DNA of 49,254 nucleotides from an uncultured Ruminococcus sp. (GTDB lineage Bacteria > Bacillota > Clostridia > Oscillospirales > Acutalibacteraceae): contig CAKSNZ010000012.1 of NCBI GenBank assembly GCA_934476515.1, positions 1-49,254 of the forward strand, read 5' to 3'. This document shows positions 42,269-49,254 of the stretch, piece after piece. The notes beneath the pieces were generated by a model that saw nothing but the letters and a program-made list of their open reading frames with translations, was not told the DNA's origin and did no database searches. Position 1 is the first letter of the stretch. Each line of letters starts with the position of its first letter. Made by a program: the position numbers and the translations under genes.

Positions 42269-42808
42269 TTAGATAAACTTTGCAATAACATCAAGTTCTC
42301 TTCTCTTAGGTGCTGAAGGTTCAATATCTCTGTAACCTAAAGCAATGATACCCATAATAATTTCATTAGAAGGAATATCAAGTGTATTTCTTGTAGCAAT
42401 TTCATCTCTGACACCCATAACAAGAGTATCAAGTCCAAGGTCAGATGCCTTCATCATTAGGTTCTGATTTTGTAAACCTAAATCATAAGCACCCCATAGG
42501 TTACCGGCTTCATTAGTTGGTGAACCGTTCTTTTCAAAACCTGACCAATCCTTAACGAATGTTGTAACAATAAGTACCGGTGCATTCTCAGCATTAATAC
42601 CGTTACGAGAAAGTAGGCAATTTTCCTTAATTTCCTTTAGCTTTTCTTCATCTGTAACAACATAATATCTACCTGTTTGTGAATTTTTCCAAGTAGGTGC
42701 TTGTTGAGCTGCTTTGAGGATTTCTTCTATTGTTTCTCTATCAACAGTAGTATCAGCTTTATATTTTCTAACACTTCTTCTTTTCTCCAACAATTCATTA
42801 AATTCCAT
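42269..42808 (-). CDS. Nitroreductase family protein
   Basis: 179 aa FMN-dependent oxidoreductase fold. The FMN-phosphate motif RRSVRKY is at the N-terminus, with AAQQAPTWKNSQTGRYYVV, DLGLQNQNLMMKASDLGL and a C-terminal GYRD segment. These enzymes use NAD(P)H to reduce nitro compounds or quinones; the natural substrate is unknown. Start after AAGGAG. Confidence 0.92.
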   Translation of the reverse strand: MEFNELLEKRRSVRKYKADTTVDRETIEEILKAAQQAPTWKNSQTGRYYVVTDEEKLKEIKENCLLSRNGINAENAPVLIVTTFVKDWSGFEKNGSPTNEAGNLWGAYDLGLQNQNLMMKASDLGLDTLVMGVRDEIATRNTLDIPSNEIIMGIIALGYRDIEPSAPKRRELDVIAKFI

Positions 42809-42880
42809 AACAAACTCCTTGTGTATAAATTTTATTTCATTTTATCAACTTTTCAATAATATGTAAAGTAGTTTATAAAA

Positions 42881-42906
42881 AATGGGTAGTTGAGAAACTA
42901 CCCATT
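42881..42906 (-). terminator. Intrinsic terminator of the COG0523 gene
   Basis: AATGGGTAGTT / AACTACCCATT with a 4-nt loop; six T follow on the minus strand. Confidence 0.9.
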
Positions 42907-42918
42907 AAATATTTTAAA

Positions 42919-44178
42919 TTATTGTGTTACACACTTGTCAAGATCAGCAGTAATCTTTTCCTTGTCCATATGTTGACCGATAAATACTAACTTAATTTCT
43001 CTGTCACCATAAACATCATCCCAGTTCTTCTTAGCCTCAGGATATTCCTTTAGGTAAAGTTCCTGTTGTTCCTTAGGGAAAGCAGTTAGCCACTTGCCCT
43101 GTTCAGTAGCAGAAATCTGTACACCGGCCTGTTCAAATACAAACACACTGTCTCTCTGGTCATCAAACCAAACAATGCCCTTTGCACGAACAACACTCTT
43201 TGGCCAATGGTTTACAAATTCTTGTAGCTTTTCCTGACTAAATGGTCTTCTACTATGATATACGAATGTACCGATACCATATTCATCTTCGTCATCATCG
43301 TGATGGTGGCCACAGTTACATACACCATGTTCATGGTCACAATGTGAATGGTCCTCATGGTCATGGTCGTGATGTTCATGATCGTGGTCATGGTCATGAT
43401 GGTGGTGATGATGGTGATGGTGATGATGTTCTTCTTCCATCTCTTCCTCATCCTTATCATAAACCTGAGCCCAACCTGCTGATTCGGCAGTATCTTCAAA
43501 TGTATAACTGTTTGTATCTAGGATGTCACCTACTGCAACCTTACCGTAAGTTGTTTCAATAATTCTAGCCTTTGGCTGTAGAACCTTAATCATAGCCTTA
43601 ACCTTGTCTAACTGTTCAGGCTTAACCATATCAACCTTATTAAGAACGATTGTAGAACAAAATTCAATCTGCTGAATTAGTAGGTTCTCAATATCTTCTT
43701 CAGCAACTTCCTTCTTTAGTAGGTCATCACCACAACCGAATTCTGATGCAAGTCTTAATGCATCAACAACAGTTGCAATATTATCCAGATGGCATAGTGC
43801 AGGAGTTTCTTCATCACCCTCCAGCATAGCAATAGACTGTGCAATAGGTAATGGTTCACAAATACCACTGGCTTCAATAAGAATGTAGTCATACTTACCA
43901 CTTTCGCAAAGGTCAGTAATTTGGTTAATAAGGTCAACATTAAGTGTACAACAGATACAACCGTTTGATAGTGGTACAAGGTTCTGGTCTTCCTGAGTTA
44001 CAACACCTGTTTTCTGAATTAGTTCAGCATCAATGTTAACTTCACCAATATCGTTAACGATAACTGCACATTTGTAACCTTCCTGATTATTTAAAACATG
44101 ATTTATTAAAGTAGTTTTACCTGCTCCCAAATAACCTGTAAGTAGGGTAATCGGAATAGGCTTTCTTGTATTATTCAT
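42919..44178 (-). CDS. COG0523/CobW-family GTPase, probable zinc metallochaperone
   Basis: 419 aa G3E GTPase. Walker A is GYLGAGKTTL, the family metal motif is NGCICCTL (CxCC), and the base-recognition motif is NKVD. Between the GTPase and the C-terminal CobW_C domain is a linker of about 60 residues that is almost wholly His, Asp and Glu, including a run of eleven His, for metal storage or sensing. COG0523 proteins deliver zinc to target proteins or act in low-zinc adaptation. No clear Zur box is seen upstream. Start after AGAAAGGA. Confidence 0.92.
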   Translation of the reverse strand: MNNTRKPIPITLLTGYLGAGKTTLINHVLNNQEGYKCAVIVNDIGEVNIDAELIQKTGVVTQEDQNLVPLSNGCICCTLNVDLINQITDLCESGKYDYILIEASGICEPLPIAQSIAMLEGDEETPALCHLDNIATVVDALRLASEFGCGDDLLKKEVAEEDIENLLIQQIEFCSTIVLNKVDMVKPEQLDKVKAMIKVLQPKARIIETTYGKVAVGDILDTNSYTFEDTAESAGWAQVYDKDEEEMEEEHHHHHHHHHHHDHDHDHEHHDHDHEDHSHCDHEHGVCNCGHHHDDDEDEYGIGTFVYHSRRPFSQEKLQEFVNHWPKSVVRAKGIVWFDDQRDSVFVFEQAGVQISATEQGKWLTAFPKEQQELYLKEYPEAKKNWDDVYGDREIKLVFIGQHMDKEKITADLDKCVTQ

Positions 44179-44260
44179 AGTACAATTCCTTTCTAAAATA
44201 AAGATTTGCTCACCTAAATTTTATTATAACACAAATTATAAAAAAGTAAAATCATGTTTA

Positions 44261-44569
44261 TTATTTTTCTTTATATAATGTATAACATTTTTTATCTGCT
44301 TTATCCCCTAACACATCAAGACTTTTTTCTGAAATCAAAATTTCTTTCTTCTCTTTAGTTAGCCTTTTGATTTGATATTCAAGTTTTGAGGCTAAAGAAC
44401 GATTTTCCGAAACAAAGACAATTTCAATTTTCTCTGCATTATGGGTATGGGTATATTTTGCACCTTTAGGTAACTTTTCCATATGCTCGGTAAATCTTCT
44501 TTTTATATCGGTGGTAATTCCACAGTAAAGGCTATTGTCACTACATCTTATAAGGTATGTATAGTACAT
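44261..44569 (-). CDS. GIY-YIG nuclease domain protein (UPF0213/YhbQ-like)
   Basis: 102 aa. The catalytic pattern is complete: YYTYLIRC, LYCGIT (the Y-x-G position), TDIKRRFTEH with the catalytic Arg, and a late Glu in SKLEYQIKRL. Single-domain proteins of this type are widespread and poorly understood, with a likely role in DNA repair or nuclease control. Start after AGGAAAA. Confidence 0.9.
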   Translation of the reverse strand: MYYTYLIRCSDNSLYCGITTDIKRRFTEHMEKLPKGAKYTHTHNAEKIEIVFVSENRSLASKLEYQIKRLTKEKKEILISEKSLDVLGDKADKKCYTLYKEK

Positions 44570-44582
44570 AATTTTCCTAACT

Positions 44583-44609
44583 AAAAAAGGACTATAAGAA
44601 TATAGTCCT
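44583..44609 (-). terminator. Intrinsic terminator of the marR gene
   Basis: AGGACTATA / TATAGTCCT, loop AGAA. Six T follow on the minus strand. Confidence 0.85.
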
Positions 44610-44613
44610 AATT

Positions 44614-45126
44614 TTAAAATACAAATTTTTCGTAATCAATTTCAGGTAACTTAGTTTCCTTGTCTAAACTGGCATTTTTGCAGTTTTCAAGAACAATCTT
44701 AAGAGTGTAGTTAAACTGAATAAGTTGTTCATCAGTTAAGTCACCTGCCATTTGATAAATAAGGCTAAAGAGGTTTTTCTTCTGCTTTAACAGAACAGGC
44801 AAAGCCTTTTCGCTATTAATAGAAATTCTAAGAATTCTTCTGTCTGATTCATCTTGATATGTATTTAGATAACCACTTTTTCTTAAAATCTCAACATTTC
44901 TTGACACTAAGCCTTTGCTTACTTCCATATTCTGTGCTAAGTCGGAAACAGTATTTTTGTCTGGATAATATCTTAGTGAAGTTAGAATTTCTAACCCACA
45001 TACAGAAATATCTTCATCTTCTACTGCTACCTTGCTAAACTTCTTGTAATTATGGATAGTAGCCTTAGAAACTTTGGTTAGTAATACACCTGTATCGTGT
45101 AAAAAATTTTCATCCACATAAACCAC
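44614..45126 (-). CDS. MarR-family transcription regulator
   Basis: 170 aa. The winged helix is clear: LEILTSLRYYP, TVSDLAQNMEVSKGLVSRNV as the recognition region, then a wing with DESDRRILRISIN. N- and C-terminal helices form the dimer interface. The start is GTG without a strong ribosome binding site. A perfect palindrome overlaps its own -10, so it probably represses itself. It is followed by GIY-YIG and precedes the P-type ATPase, but its other targets are unknown. Confidence 0.9.
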   Translation of the reverse strand: MVYVDENFLHDTGVLLTKVSKATIHNYKKFSKVAVEDEDISVCGLEILTSLRYYPDKNTVSDLAQNMEVSKGLVSRNVEILRKSGYLNTYQDESDRRILRISINSEKALPVLLKQKKNLFSLIYQMAGDLTDEQLIQFNYTLKIVLENCKNASLDKETKLPEIDYEKFVF

Positions 45127-45139
45127 TCACTTTCTTTTA

Positions 45140-45177
45140 TTGATAAACATTTTATCAAGTAAGTATTATAAAGTCAA
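45140..45177 (-). promoter_or_regulatory. marR promoter with palindromic operator
   Basis: On the minus strand, TTGACT (45172-45177), 17 nt, TAAAAT (45149-45154). The perfect inverted repeat TTGATAAA-CAT-TTTATCAA (45140-45158) covers the -10, a typical MarR autorepression layout. Confidence 0.8.
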
Positions 45178-45223
45178 TGATATGTGAAGAAACTTGCCCT
45201 TTAAATGTTATTTTTTTAACGAA

Positions 45224-45264
45224 AAATCCATAAATATTCAAGACAAATGAACATTTATGGATTT
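45224..45264 (-). terminator. Intrinsic terminator of the P-type ATPase gene
   Basis: AAATCCATAAATATTC / GAACATTTATGGATTT (one mismatch) with a 9-nt loop; TTTTTCG follows on the minus strand. It lies 17 nt past the ATPase stop. Confidence 0.85.
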
Positions 45265-45280
45265 CAGTATATAATTTCTG

Positions 45281-47899
45281 TTATTTAGTCTTTTTGATTT
45301 GGCTATAAATCACCTTAGCAATCTGAATAATTACAGTAGGAATAAATGCCAGTAAACCGATAAAACCAACCTGAGCACCTGTCAAAACTTCAACACTAAA
45401 CAGTGGTTGCATAAATGGTACAAACAGTACAAATGCAAGTAACAACACACCAACTACAAATGCACCTACACTATAGATATTTGAGAACAAACCAAGTTCA
45501 AAGATTGACTCTCTGCCTCTACAGTTAAAGCCATGAAAAAGTCTTGCAAGTGTAAGGGTAGCAAAAGCCATTGTACTTGCAACTGCTGAATTAACCTGTA
45601 GTCCAATATAGAAAGCAATAATTGTAACTGCACCGATTAATGCACCTTGTAGGAACATTAATGTTGTAAAGTCTTTTGTCAGTATTCCCGTTTTAGGGTC
45701 TCGTGGTTTTTGTCTTAGAACATCTTTATCCGGTTTTTCCATACCGATTGCAATTGCCGGTAAAGAGTCGGTCAGCAAGTTGATAAATAGTAGGTGTACT
45801 GCTTGGAAAGGTACAGGCAAAGCAAAGAATGAAGTATATAGCACTGCAAAGATACCTGCCATATTACCGGAAAGTAGGAACAGAATTGAGTTCTTAATAT
45901 TTCTGAAAACATTTCTGCCATTTGCAACTGCTTTAATAATTGTTGCAAAGTTATCATCCTGAAGAATCATTGATGATGCATCCTTAGAAACTTCTGTACC
46001 GGTAATACCCATTGCAACACCAATATCGGCTTTCTTTAGTGCCGGTGCATCATTAACACCATCACCTGTCATAGAAACAATATTGCCTTTCTTCTGCCAA
46101 GCCTCAACAATTCTGATTTTGTTTTCAGGAGAAACTCTTGCATAAACAGAAATTTTCTCAATAGTCTTGTCAAGCTCAGCATCACTCATAGAGTCAAGCT
46201 CCATACCGGTAACTGCAATGTCACCATCTCGGAAAATTCCGATTTGCCTTGCAATTGCAGTTGCAGTAACCTTGTGGTCACCTGTAATCATAATCGGTTT
46301 AATACCGGCACTTATTGCATCTGCTACTGCTTGTTTTGACTCCTCTCGTGGTGGGTCAATCATAGAAACCAAACCTAAGAAAATATAGTCATATTCAGTA
46401 TCGACACTTAACTGTTCATCTGACTCTTTATAAGCAAAGGTCAGGACTCTCAAGCCTTCTTCAGAATACTTTTTGTTTTGCAATAAGATTTTTTCTTTAT
46501 CTTCTTTTGTAATAGGTCTTACACCCTCTTTAGTTGCAATGCTGATACATCTATCAAGAATTACATCCAAAGCACCCTTAGTTAGAATATGATTAACACC
46601 ATGCATTTTGTACTTTGTACTCATCATTTTTCTATCCGAGTCAAAAGGTACTTCCTCTATTCTTTCAAGGGACTTTCTAATATCATTTTCGTCATAACCG
46701 ATTTTACGGAATGTTTCCAGCAAAGCATATTCTGTAGGGTCACCGATACCCTTACCGTCAACAATACTTGAATCATTGTTAAGGACCATATCATAAACTA
46801 AATGTCTGTGACTTTCTACATCGAGGTCAAGTTGTTCTTCAAAGATACTTTCGTGATTAATATAGATTTTCTGTACAGTCATTTTATTCTGTGTCAATGT
46901 ACCGGTTTTGTCGGAACAAATAACAGATACACAGCCTAAACTTTCTACTGCTTTTAAATTCTTAATAACTGCATTTTCCTTAGCCATTTTCTGAGTACCC
47001 ATTGCCTGAACAATGGTAACAATAGAACCTAAAGCCTCAGGAATAGCTGCAACTGCAAGTGCAACAACAAACATCAATGACTCAAGAATAGTATCTTTGT
47101 TAATAACCGGTGCTTGAATAAGGTTTAGCACAAAAACAATAGCAGAAATAATCATAATTATTACTGCAAGTTTTGCAGAGAATTTATCAAGGCTAACCTG
47201 TAAAGGTGTTTTCTTCTCTTTAGCACTATTCATTAAGGTTGCGATTTTGCCGATTTCAGTTTCCATACCTGTAGCAGTAACACACACCATTGCTCTACCG
47301 TAAGTTACTAAGCTACCTGAATACACCATATTTGTTCTGTCAGCTAAAGGAACTTTCTTGTCAATTATACTGTCATTTTTATCAACATTAGTTGACTCAC
47401 CTGTAAGGGAACTTTCGTTAACCTGTAAGGAATAGTTATTAATTATTCTACCGTCAGCAACAATCAAGTCACCTGCCTCAAGAATAACAATATCACCTTT
47501 AACAACCTTCTTTGAGTCAATCTCAATCTTCTCACCGTTACGAATAACCTTAGCACTAGGTGATGAAAGCGACTTTAGGCTATCGAGAGTTTTTTCTGCT
47601 TTAATATGTTGCACTGTTCCCAAAATTGCATTAAGGATAATAACTGCAAAAATTACAACAGTACCCTCTAGATTTCCGGAAAAAATTGAGATAATAGCAG
47701 CAATAATCAGAATAATAACTAACAAATCTGCAAACTGAGAAATAAACACACTAAAGGCTGATTTTTTCTTGCCCTCAGCTAAAGCGTTTTCCCCATCTTG
47801 CTCCAGTTTTTCTTTTGCCCTTTCATCGGAAAGACCGTCTTTTGAAGTACCATACTGCTTTAGCACTTCTTCACTAGGCATTTGATACAAGTTTTTCAT
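45281..47899 (-). CDS. P2A-type cation ATPase (Ca2+/Mn2+ exporter)
   Basis: 872 aa. All P-type motifs are present: LTGES in the actuator domain, CSDKTGTLTQ with the phosphorylated Asp, KGALD in the nucleotide domain, and MTGDGVNDAPALKKADIG. The M4 metal site is AAIPEALGS, M6 has NLLTDSLPA, and M5 reads SGNMAGI where SERCA has Glu (N-x-x-E), so one of the two SERCA sites is degenerate, as in single-site bacterial pumps. A yybP-ykoY riboswitch upstream points to Mn2+ as a signal and likely substrate. The frame is open from 47977, but GGGGAGGAG precedes ATG 47899. Confidence 0.94.
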   Translation of the reverse strand: MKNLYQMPSEEVLKQYGTSKDGLSDERAKEKLEQDGENALAEGKKKSAFSVFISQFADLLVIILIIAAIISIFSGNLEGTVVIFAVIILNAILGTVQHIKAEKTLDSLKSLSSPSAKVIRNGEKIEIDSKKVVKGDIVILEAGDLIVADGRIINNYSLQVNESSLTGESTNVDKNDSIIDKKVPLADRTNMVYSGSLVTYGRAMVCVTATGMETEIGKIATLMNSAKEKKTPLQVSLDKFSAKLAVIIMIISAIVFVLNLIQAPVINKDTILESLMFVVALAVAAIPEALGSIVTIVQAMGTQKMAKENAVIKNLKAVESLGCVSVICSDKTGTLTQNKMTVQKIYINHESIFEEQLDLDVESHRHLVYDMVLNNDSSIVDGKGIGDPTEYALLETFRKIGYDENDIRKSLERIEEVPFDSDRKMMSTKYKMHGVNHILTKGALDVILDRCISIATKEGVRPITKEDKEKILLQNKKYSEEGLRVLTFAYKESDEQLSVDTEYDYIFLGLVSMIDPPREESKQAVADAISAGIKPIMITGDHKVTATAIARQIGIFRDGDIAVTGMELDSMSDAELDKTIEKISVYARVSPENKIRIVEAWQKKGNIVSMTGDGVNDAPALKKADIGVAMGITGTEVSKDASSMILQDDNFATIIKAVANGRNVFRNIKNSILFLLSGNMAGIFAVLYTSFFALPVPFQAVHLLFINLLTDSLPAIAIGMEKPDKDVLRQKPRDPKTGILTKDFTTLMFLQGALIGAVTIIAFYIGLQVNSAVASTMAFATLTLARLFHGFNCRGRESIFELGLFSNIYSVGAFVVGVLLLAFVLFVPFMQPLFSVEVLTGAQVGFIGLLAFIPTVIIQIAKVIYSQIKKTK

Positions 47900-47947
47900 C
47901 TTTTCTCCTCCCCAAAAGAAAATAATGATAAAGAGTAAAAAGAGAAT

Positions 47948-48005
47948 AAAAAAAGAGACTTTTATTGCAACACCCAATAACCTTAGGTACTACAATAAAA
48001 GTCTC
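47948..48005 (-). terminator. Riboswitch-controlled intrinsic terminator
   Basis: GAGACTTTTATTG / CAATAAAAGTCTC (perfect 13 bp) with a 25-nt loop. Seven T follow on the minus strand, about 50 nt before the ATPase ATG. One arm shares bases with the 3' end of the aptamer, so the two are mutually exclusive. Confidence 0.88.
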
Positions 48006-48085
48006 GTTCTTTAAGATATAACCGATACCAAAAGGTATGTGTACTGACGGTTATACCACAGTATTCTGCGAACTACTCCCCTTTA
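47993..48085 (-). ncRNA. yybP-ykoY manganese riboswitch aptamer
   Basis: Minus-strand RNA begins AAAGGGGAGUAG, the hallmark 5' end of this class. It continues through AUAACCGUCA, which pairs with CGGUUAU, and ends in ACGAGACUUU, where CUUU can close P1 with AAAG. This class binds Mn2+ and turns on Mn exporters. On binding, the GAGAC arm would be held in the aptamer, so the terminator could not form. The expression platform is the terminator at 47948-48005. Confidence 0.85.
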
Positions 48086-48093
48086 TTGCTTTG

Positions 48094-48122
48094 ATATTAT
48101 CACATTAATCTTGCTTTGTCAA
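48094..48122 (-). promoter_or_regulatory. Promoter of the riboswitch-ATPase transcript
   Basis: On the minus strand, TTGACA (48117-48122), 17 nt, TAATAT (48094-48099). Transcription would start almost exactly at the aptamer 5' end. Confidence 0.8.
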
Positions 48123-48254
48123 CTATTTATTCCACATTTAATATACAGTTATTATTCAGCTATTGTTTACAAATAATCTCTTGACTTATACAATCATTTA
48201 TTATACCATAATAATGTAAATTTATTAATTTAATATTAGAAAGGATATATTTTT

Positions 48255-48749
48255 ATGAAAGTAACAAAAATAATAAGTATAATTTTTGCGATTGTAATTG
48301 CAGTTTCACTATGCTCTTGCAGTAACGAAAGTAAGGACAATTCTGTATCAGTAACTACTACACAAACAACAACTGTTGACCAATACAAAGAAGTTAAGAA
48401 CAAAATTAACAGTACAATGCTCCTTTATTGCAACTCTTTAAAAGAACATAATGCTGATAATTTTAATATGTGCTTTGTAAAGAACAAAAGAGAAAACTAC
48501 AGTAAAGGTGAAATTACTGCTCTATTTGATACTGTAGAAGAATGCAAATTACAGAAAATTGACTTTAGCACATTAGAAAATGTGGGCAATGATAAATTTA
48601 CAGTTGAAGTATATTATACTATAGTATATTCAAAGGACTATGTTTCTGTTGGTAATCGTAAAGTAGGCAAAAATAACCTCCATGAAAGATTTACCTTTAA
48701 TAAATCAAATAAGGATTACCTTATCTCAAATATGGAGTATGATTGGTAA
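48255..48749 (+). CDS. Putative lipoprotein, 164 aa
   Basis: An N-terminal signal of about 20 residues ends in a lipobox-like SLCSC, so lipidation at Cys22 is likely. A Thr/Ser-rich linker (SVTTTQTTT) follows. The mature part has a helical segment and then strands (DKFTVEVYYTIVYSKDY), like NTF2- or DUF4878-type lipoproteins, but I cannot place it in a family. Start after AGAAAGGA. It is a lone gene next to the repeat-rich right edge. Confidence 0.7.
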   Translation: MKVTKIISIIFAIVIAVSLCSCSNESKDNSVSVTTTQTTTVDQYKEVKNKINSTMLLYCNSLKEHNADNFNMCFVKNKRENYSKGEITALFDTVEECKLQKIDFSTLENVGNDKFTVEVYYTIVYSKDYVSVGNRKVGKNNLHERFTFNKSNKDYLISNMEYDW

Positions 48750-48860
48750 TTTGTTCTAGATTTATTTGTTTTTATTTGCTTTACAAATTTGGGTTTGTCT
48801 TTTTAATTTTAATTGTGGGTAAAGATGAATTTATTTTAAATTCAATCAGCTATAAAGAAA

Positions 48861-49080
48861 AATTCATAGTGAGAATACGAACTTAAAATCATATTAAACT
48901 ATGACTCACAGGTGTAGGGTCCAACATTGTTGGACCGAGCAAATCAGCCTCTTTATTGGCATATTGTCCTATGTATTAAGTTATAATTTTAGTTTCTACA
49001 TAGGACAAAGTTACATAAAACATTTTACTATTAAACGGGCGAACAATGTTCGCCCCTACTGTGTAACTCATAATTTTTCT
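48861..49080. repeat. Inverted copy of the left-edge repeat element
   Basis: Reverse-complement match to the left edge. 48861-48922 matches 505-565. Palindrome GGTCCAACATTGTTGGACC (48918-48936) matches 189-207, and GGGCGAACAATGTTCGCCC (49037-49055) matches 69-87 and 279-297. The stretch between the palindromes is diverged. An open frame through this region (48901-49092) is not a gene. Confidence 0.85.
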
Positions 49081-49122
49081 TATATTTTATAGTTAGAAAT
49101 AAGGGAAAGTTTCAGCTATGAT

Positions 49123-49177
49123 GATATTTTAAACAAGTTTAAAATATCAACCACTCCTTCCGTCTTTGCATACGCAA
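49123..49177. repeat. Hairpin plus conserved 29-nt tail, copy 2
   Basis: GATATTTTAAAC / GTTTAAAATATC, perfect 12 bp with AA loop (49123-49148), followed by the same 29-nt tail as 5508-5536. The stem sequences of the two copies are unrelated; stem length, loop and tail are the same. Confidence 0.8.
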
Positions 49178-49215
49178 GAGAGTTTATCATATTTTTGATA
49201 GAGTAACAGGGGGAA

Positions 49216-49250
49216 TATGATATAATAAAATTAATATTCCAATGGAGGAA
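49216..49250 (+). promoter_or_regulatory. -10 box and ribosome binding site of a gene beyond the window
   Basis: TATAAT (49218-49223), then TGGAGGAAACC at the last bases. A start codon would fall just past the window end. No well-spaced -35 was found. Confidence 0.4.
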
Positions 49251-49254
49251 ACCA

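Noticed and set aside
43212..43562. Open frames on both strands rich in His, Met, Thr or Asp
   Set aside because: They are shadows of the His/Asp codon run of the COG0523 gene in other frames.
47900..47977. Extra 26-residue hydrophobic N-terminus on the P-type ATPase
   Set aside because: This stretch lies between the riboswitch terminator and a strong ribosome binding site; it is leader sequence.
48901..49092. 63-codon open frame at the right edge
   Set aside because: It lies wholly within the inverted repeat element and shows no coding features.

Overview
The window is AT-rich DNA from a low-GC, strictly anaerobic Gram-positive, most likely a gut member of the Clostridia close to Ruminococcus/Oscillospiraceae. 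The evidence is a pflB-pflA pair and rubrerythrin (anaerobic fermentation and oxygen defence), spore genes (a SpoVAF-type protein, spmA, spmB), an AbrB/SpoVT-type regulator, the SCIFF ranthipeptide with its radical SAM maturase, cohesin-like surface proteins, strong AGGAGG-type ribosome binding sites and many intrinsic terminators. I found no tRNA, rRNA or CRISPR array. Species assignment is inference.

Layout. Positions 1-680 are repeats: a 166-bp sequence present twice at a 210-bp interval, plus modules that recur near 33.7 kb and, inverted, at 48.9-49.1 kb. Positions 0.7-7 kb hold housekeeping and accessory genes: a hypothetical protein, rubrerythrin, a zinc-ribbon membrane protein, an NSS symporter, a TauE/SafE exporter, and an XRE regulator with a zinc ribbon. 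Positions 7-10 kb hold pflB-pflA with a candidate Rex operator upstream. A PHP phosphoesterase and a membrane protein with a PD-(D/E)XK-like signature follow.

Positions 12.8-23.3 kb are one compact minus-strand phage-derived operon. It encodes small and large terminase, portal, protease, a decoration-like protein, capsid, connectors, a tube-like protein, a LysM protein, hub, spike, gp25-like, baseplate J and DUF2313-like proteins. Every frame is open, yet I find no tape measure, tail sheath, tail fibre, lysis gene, integrase or replication gene. The usual chaperone/tape-measure slot holds only a 44-codon ORF. The operon is divergent from a spoVAF-like gene, and two palindromes sharing the half-site ATGCAAT lie between them. 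This is my best candidate for an undescribed system: a domesticated particle with an extremely short or absent tail.

Positions 24.9-28.3 kb hold a phd antitoxin with a doc toxin broken by one TGA codon, a secreted cohesin/Ig-like protein, spmAB and an AbrB-family gene with a possible leader attenuator. Positions 28.7-33 kb hold two cell-surface proteins (one with a carbohydrate-binding-like region, one cohesin-like and membrane-anchored), galE and an aldolase-domain protein. Positions 33.2-37.4 kb hold yaiI, a PLP decarboxylase family protein, and the SCIFF locus: a 50-aa six-cysteine precursor, a terminator-like hairpin, the radical SAM/SPASM maturase and a membrane protein. Positions 37.5-39.7 kb hold a secreted choice-of-anchor-L protein coupled to a 44-aa peptide gene.

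Positions 39.9-48.8 kb hold lrgAB with its GntR regulator and a clear operator, a DUF4186 protein, a nitroreductase, a His-rich COG0523 metallochaperone, a GIY-YIG protein, a MarR regulator with a palindromic operator, a P-type cation ATPase behind a yybP-ykoY (manganese) riboswitch, and a lipoprotein. The window ends in inverted copies of the repeats seen at its start.
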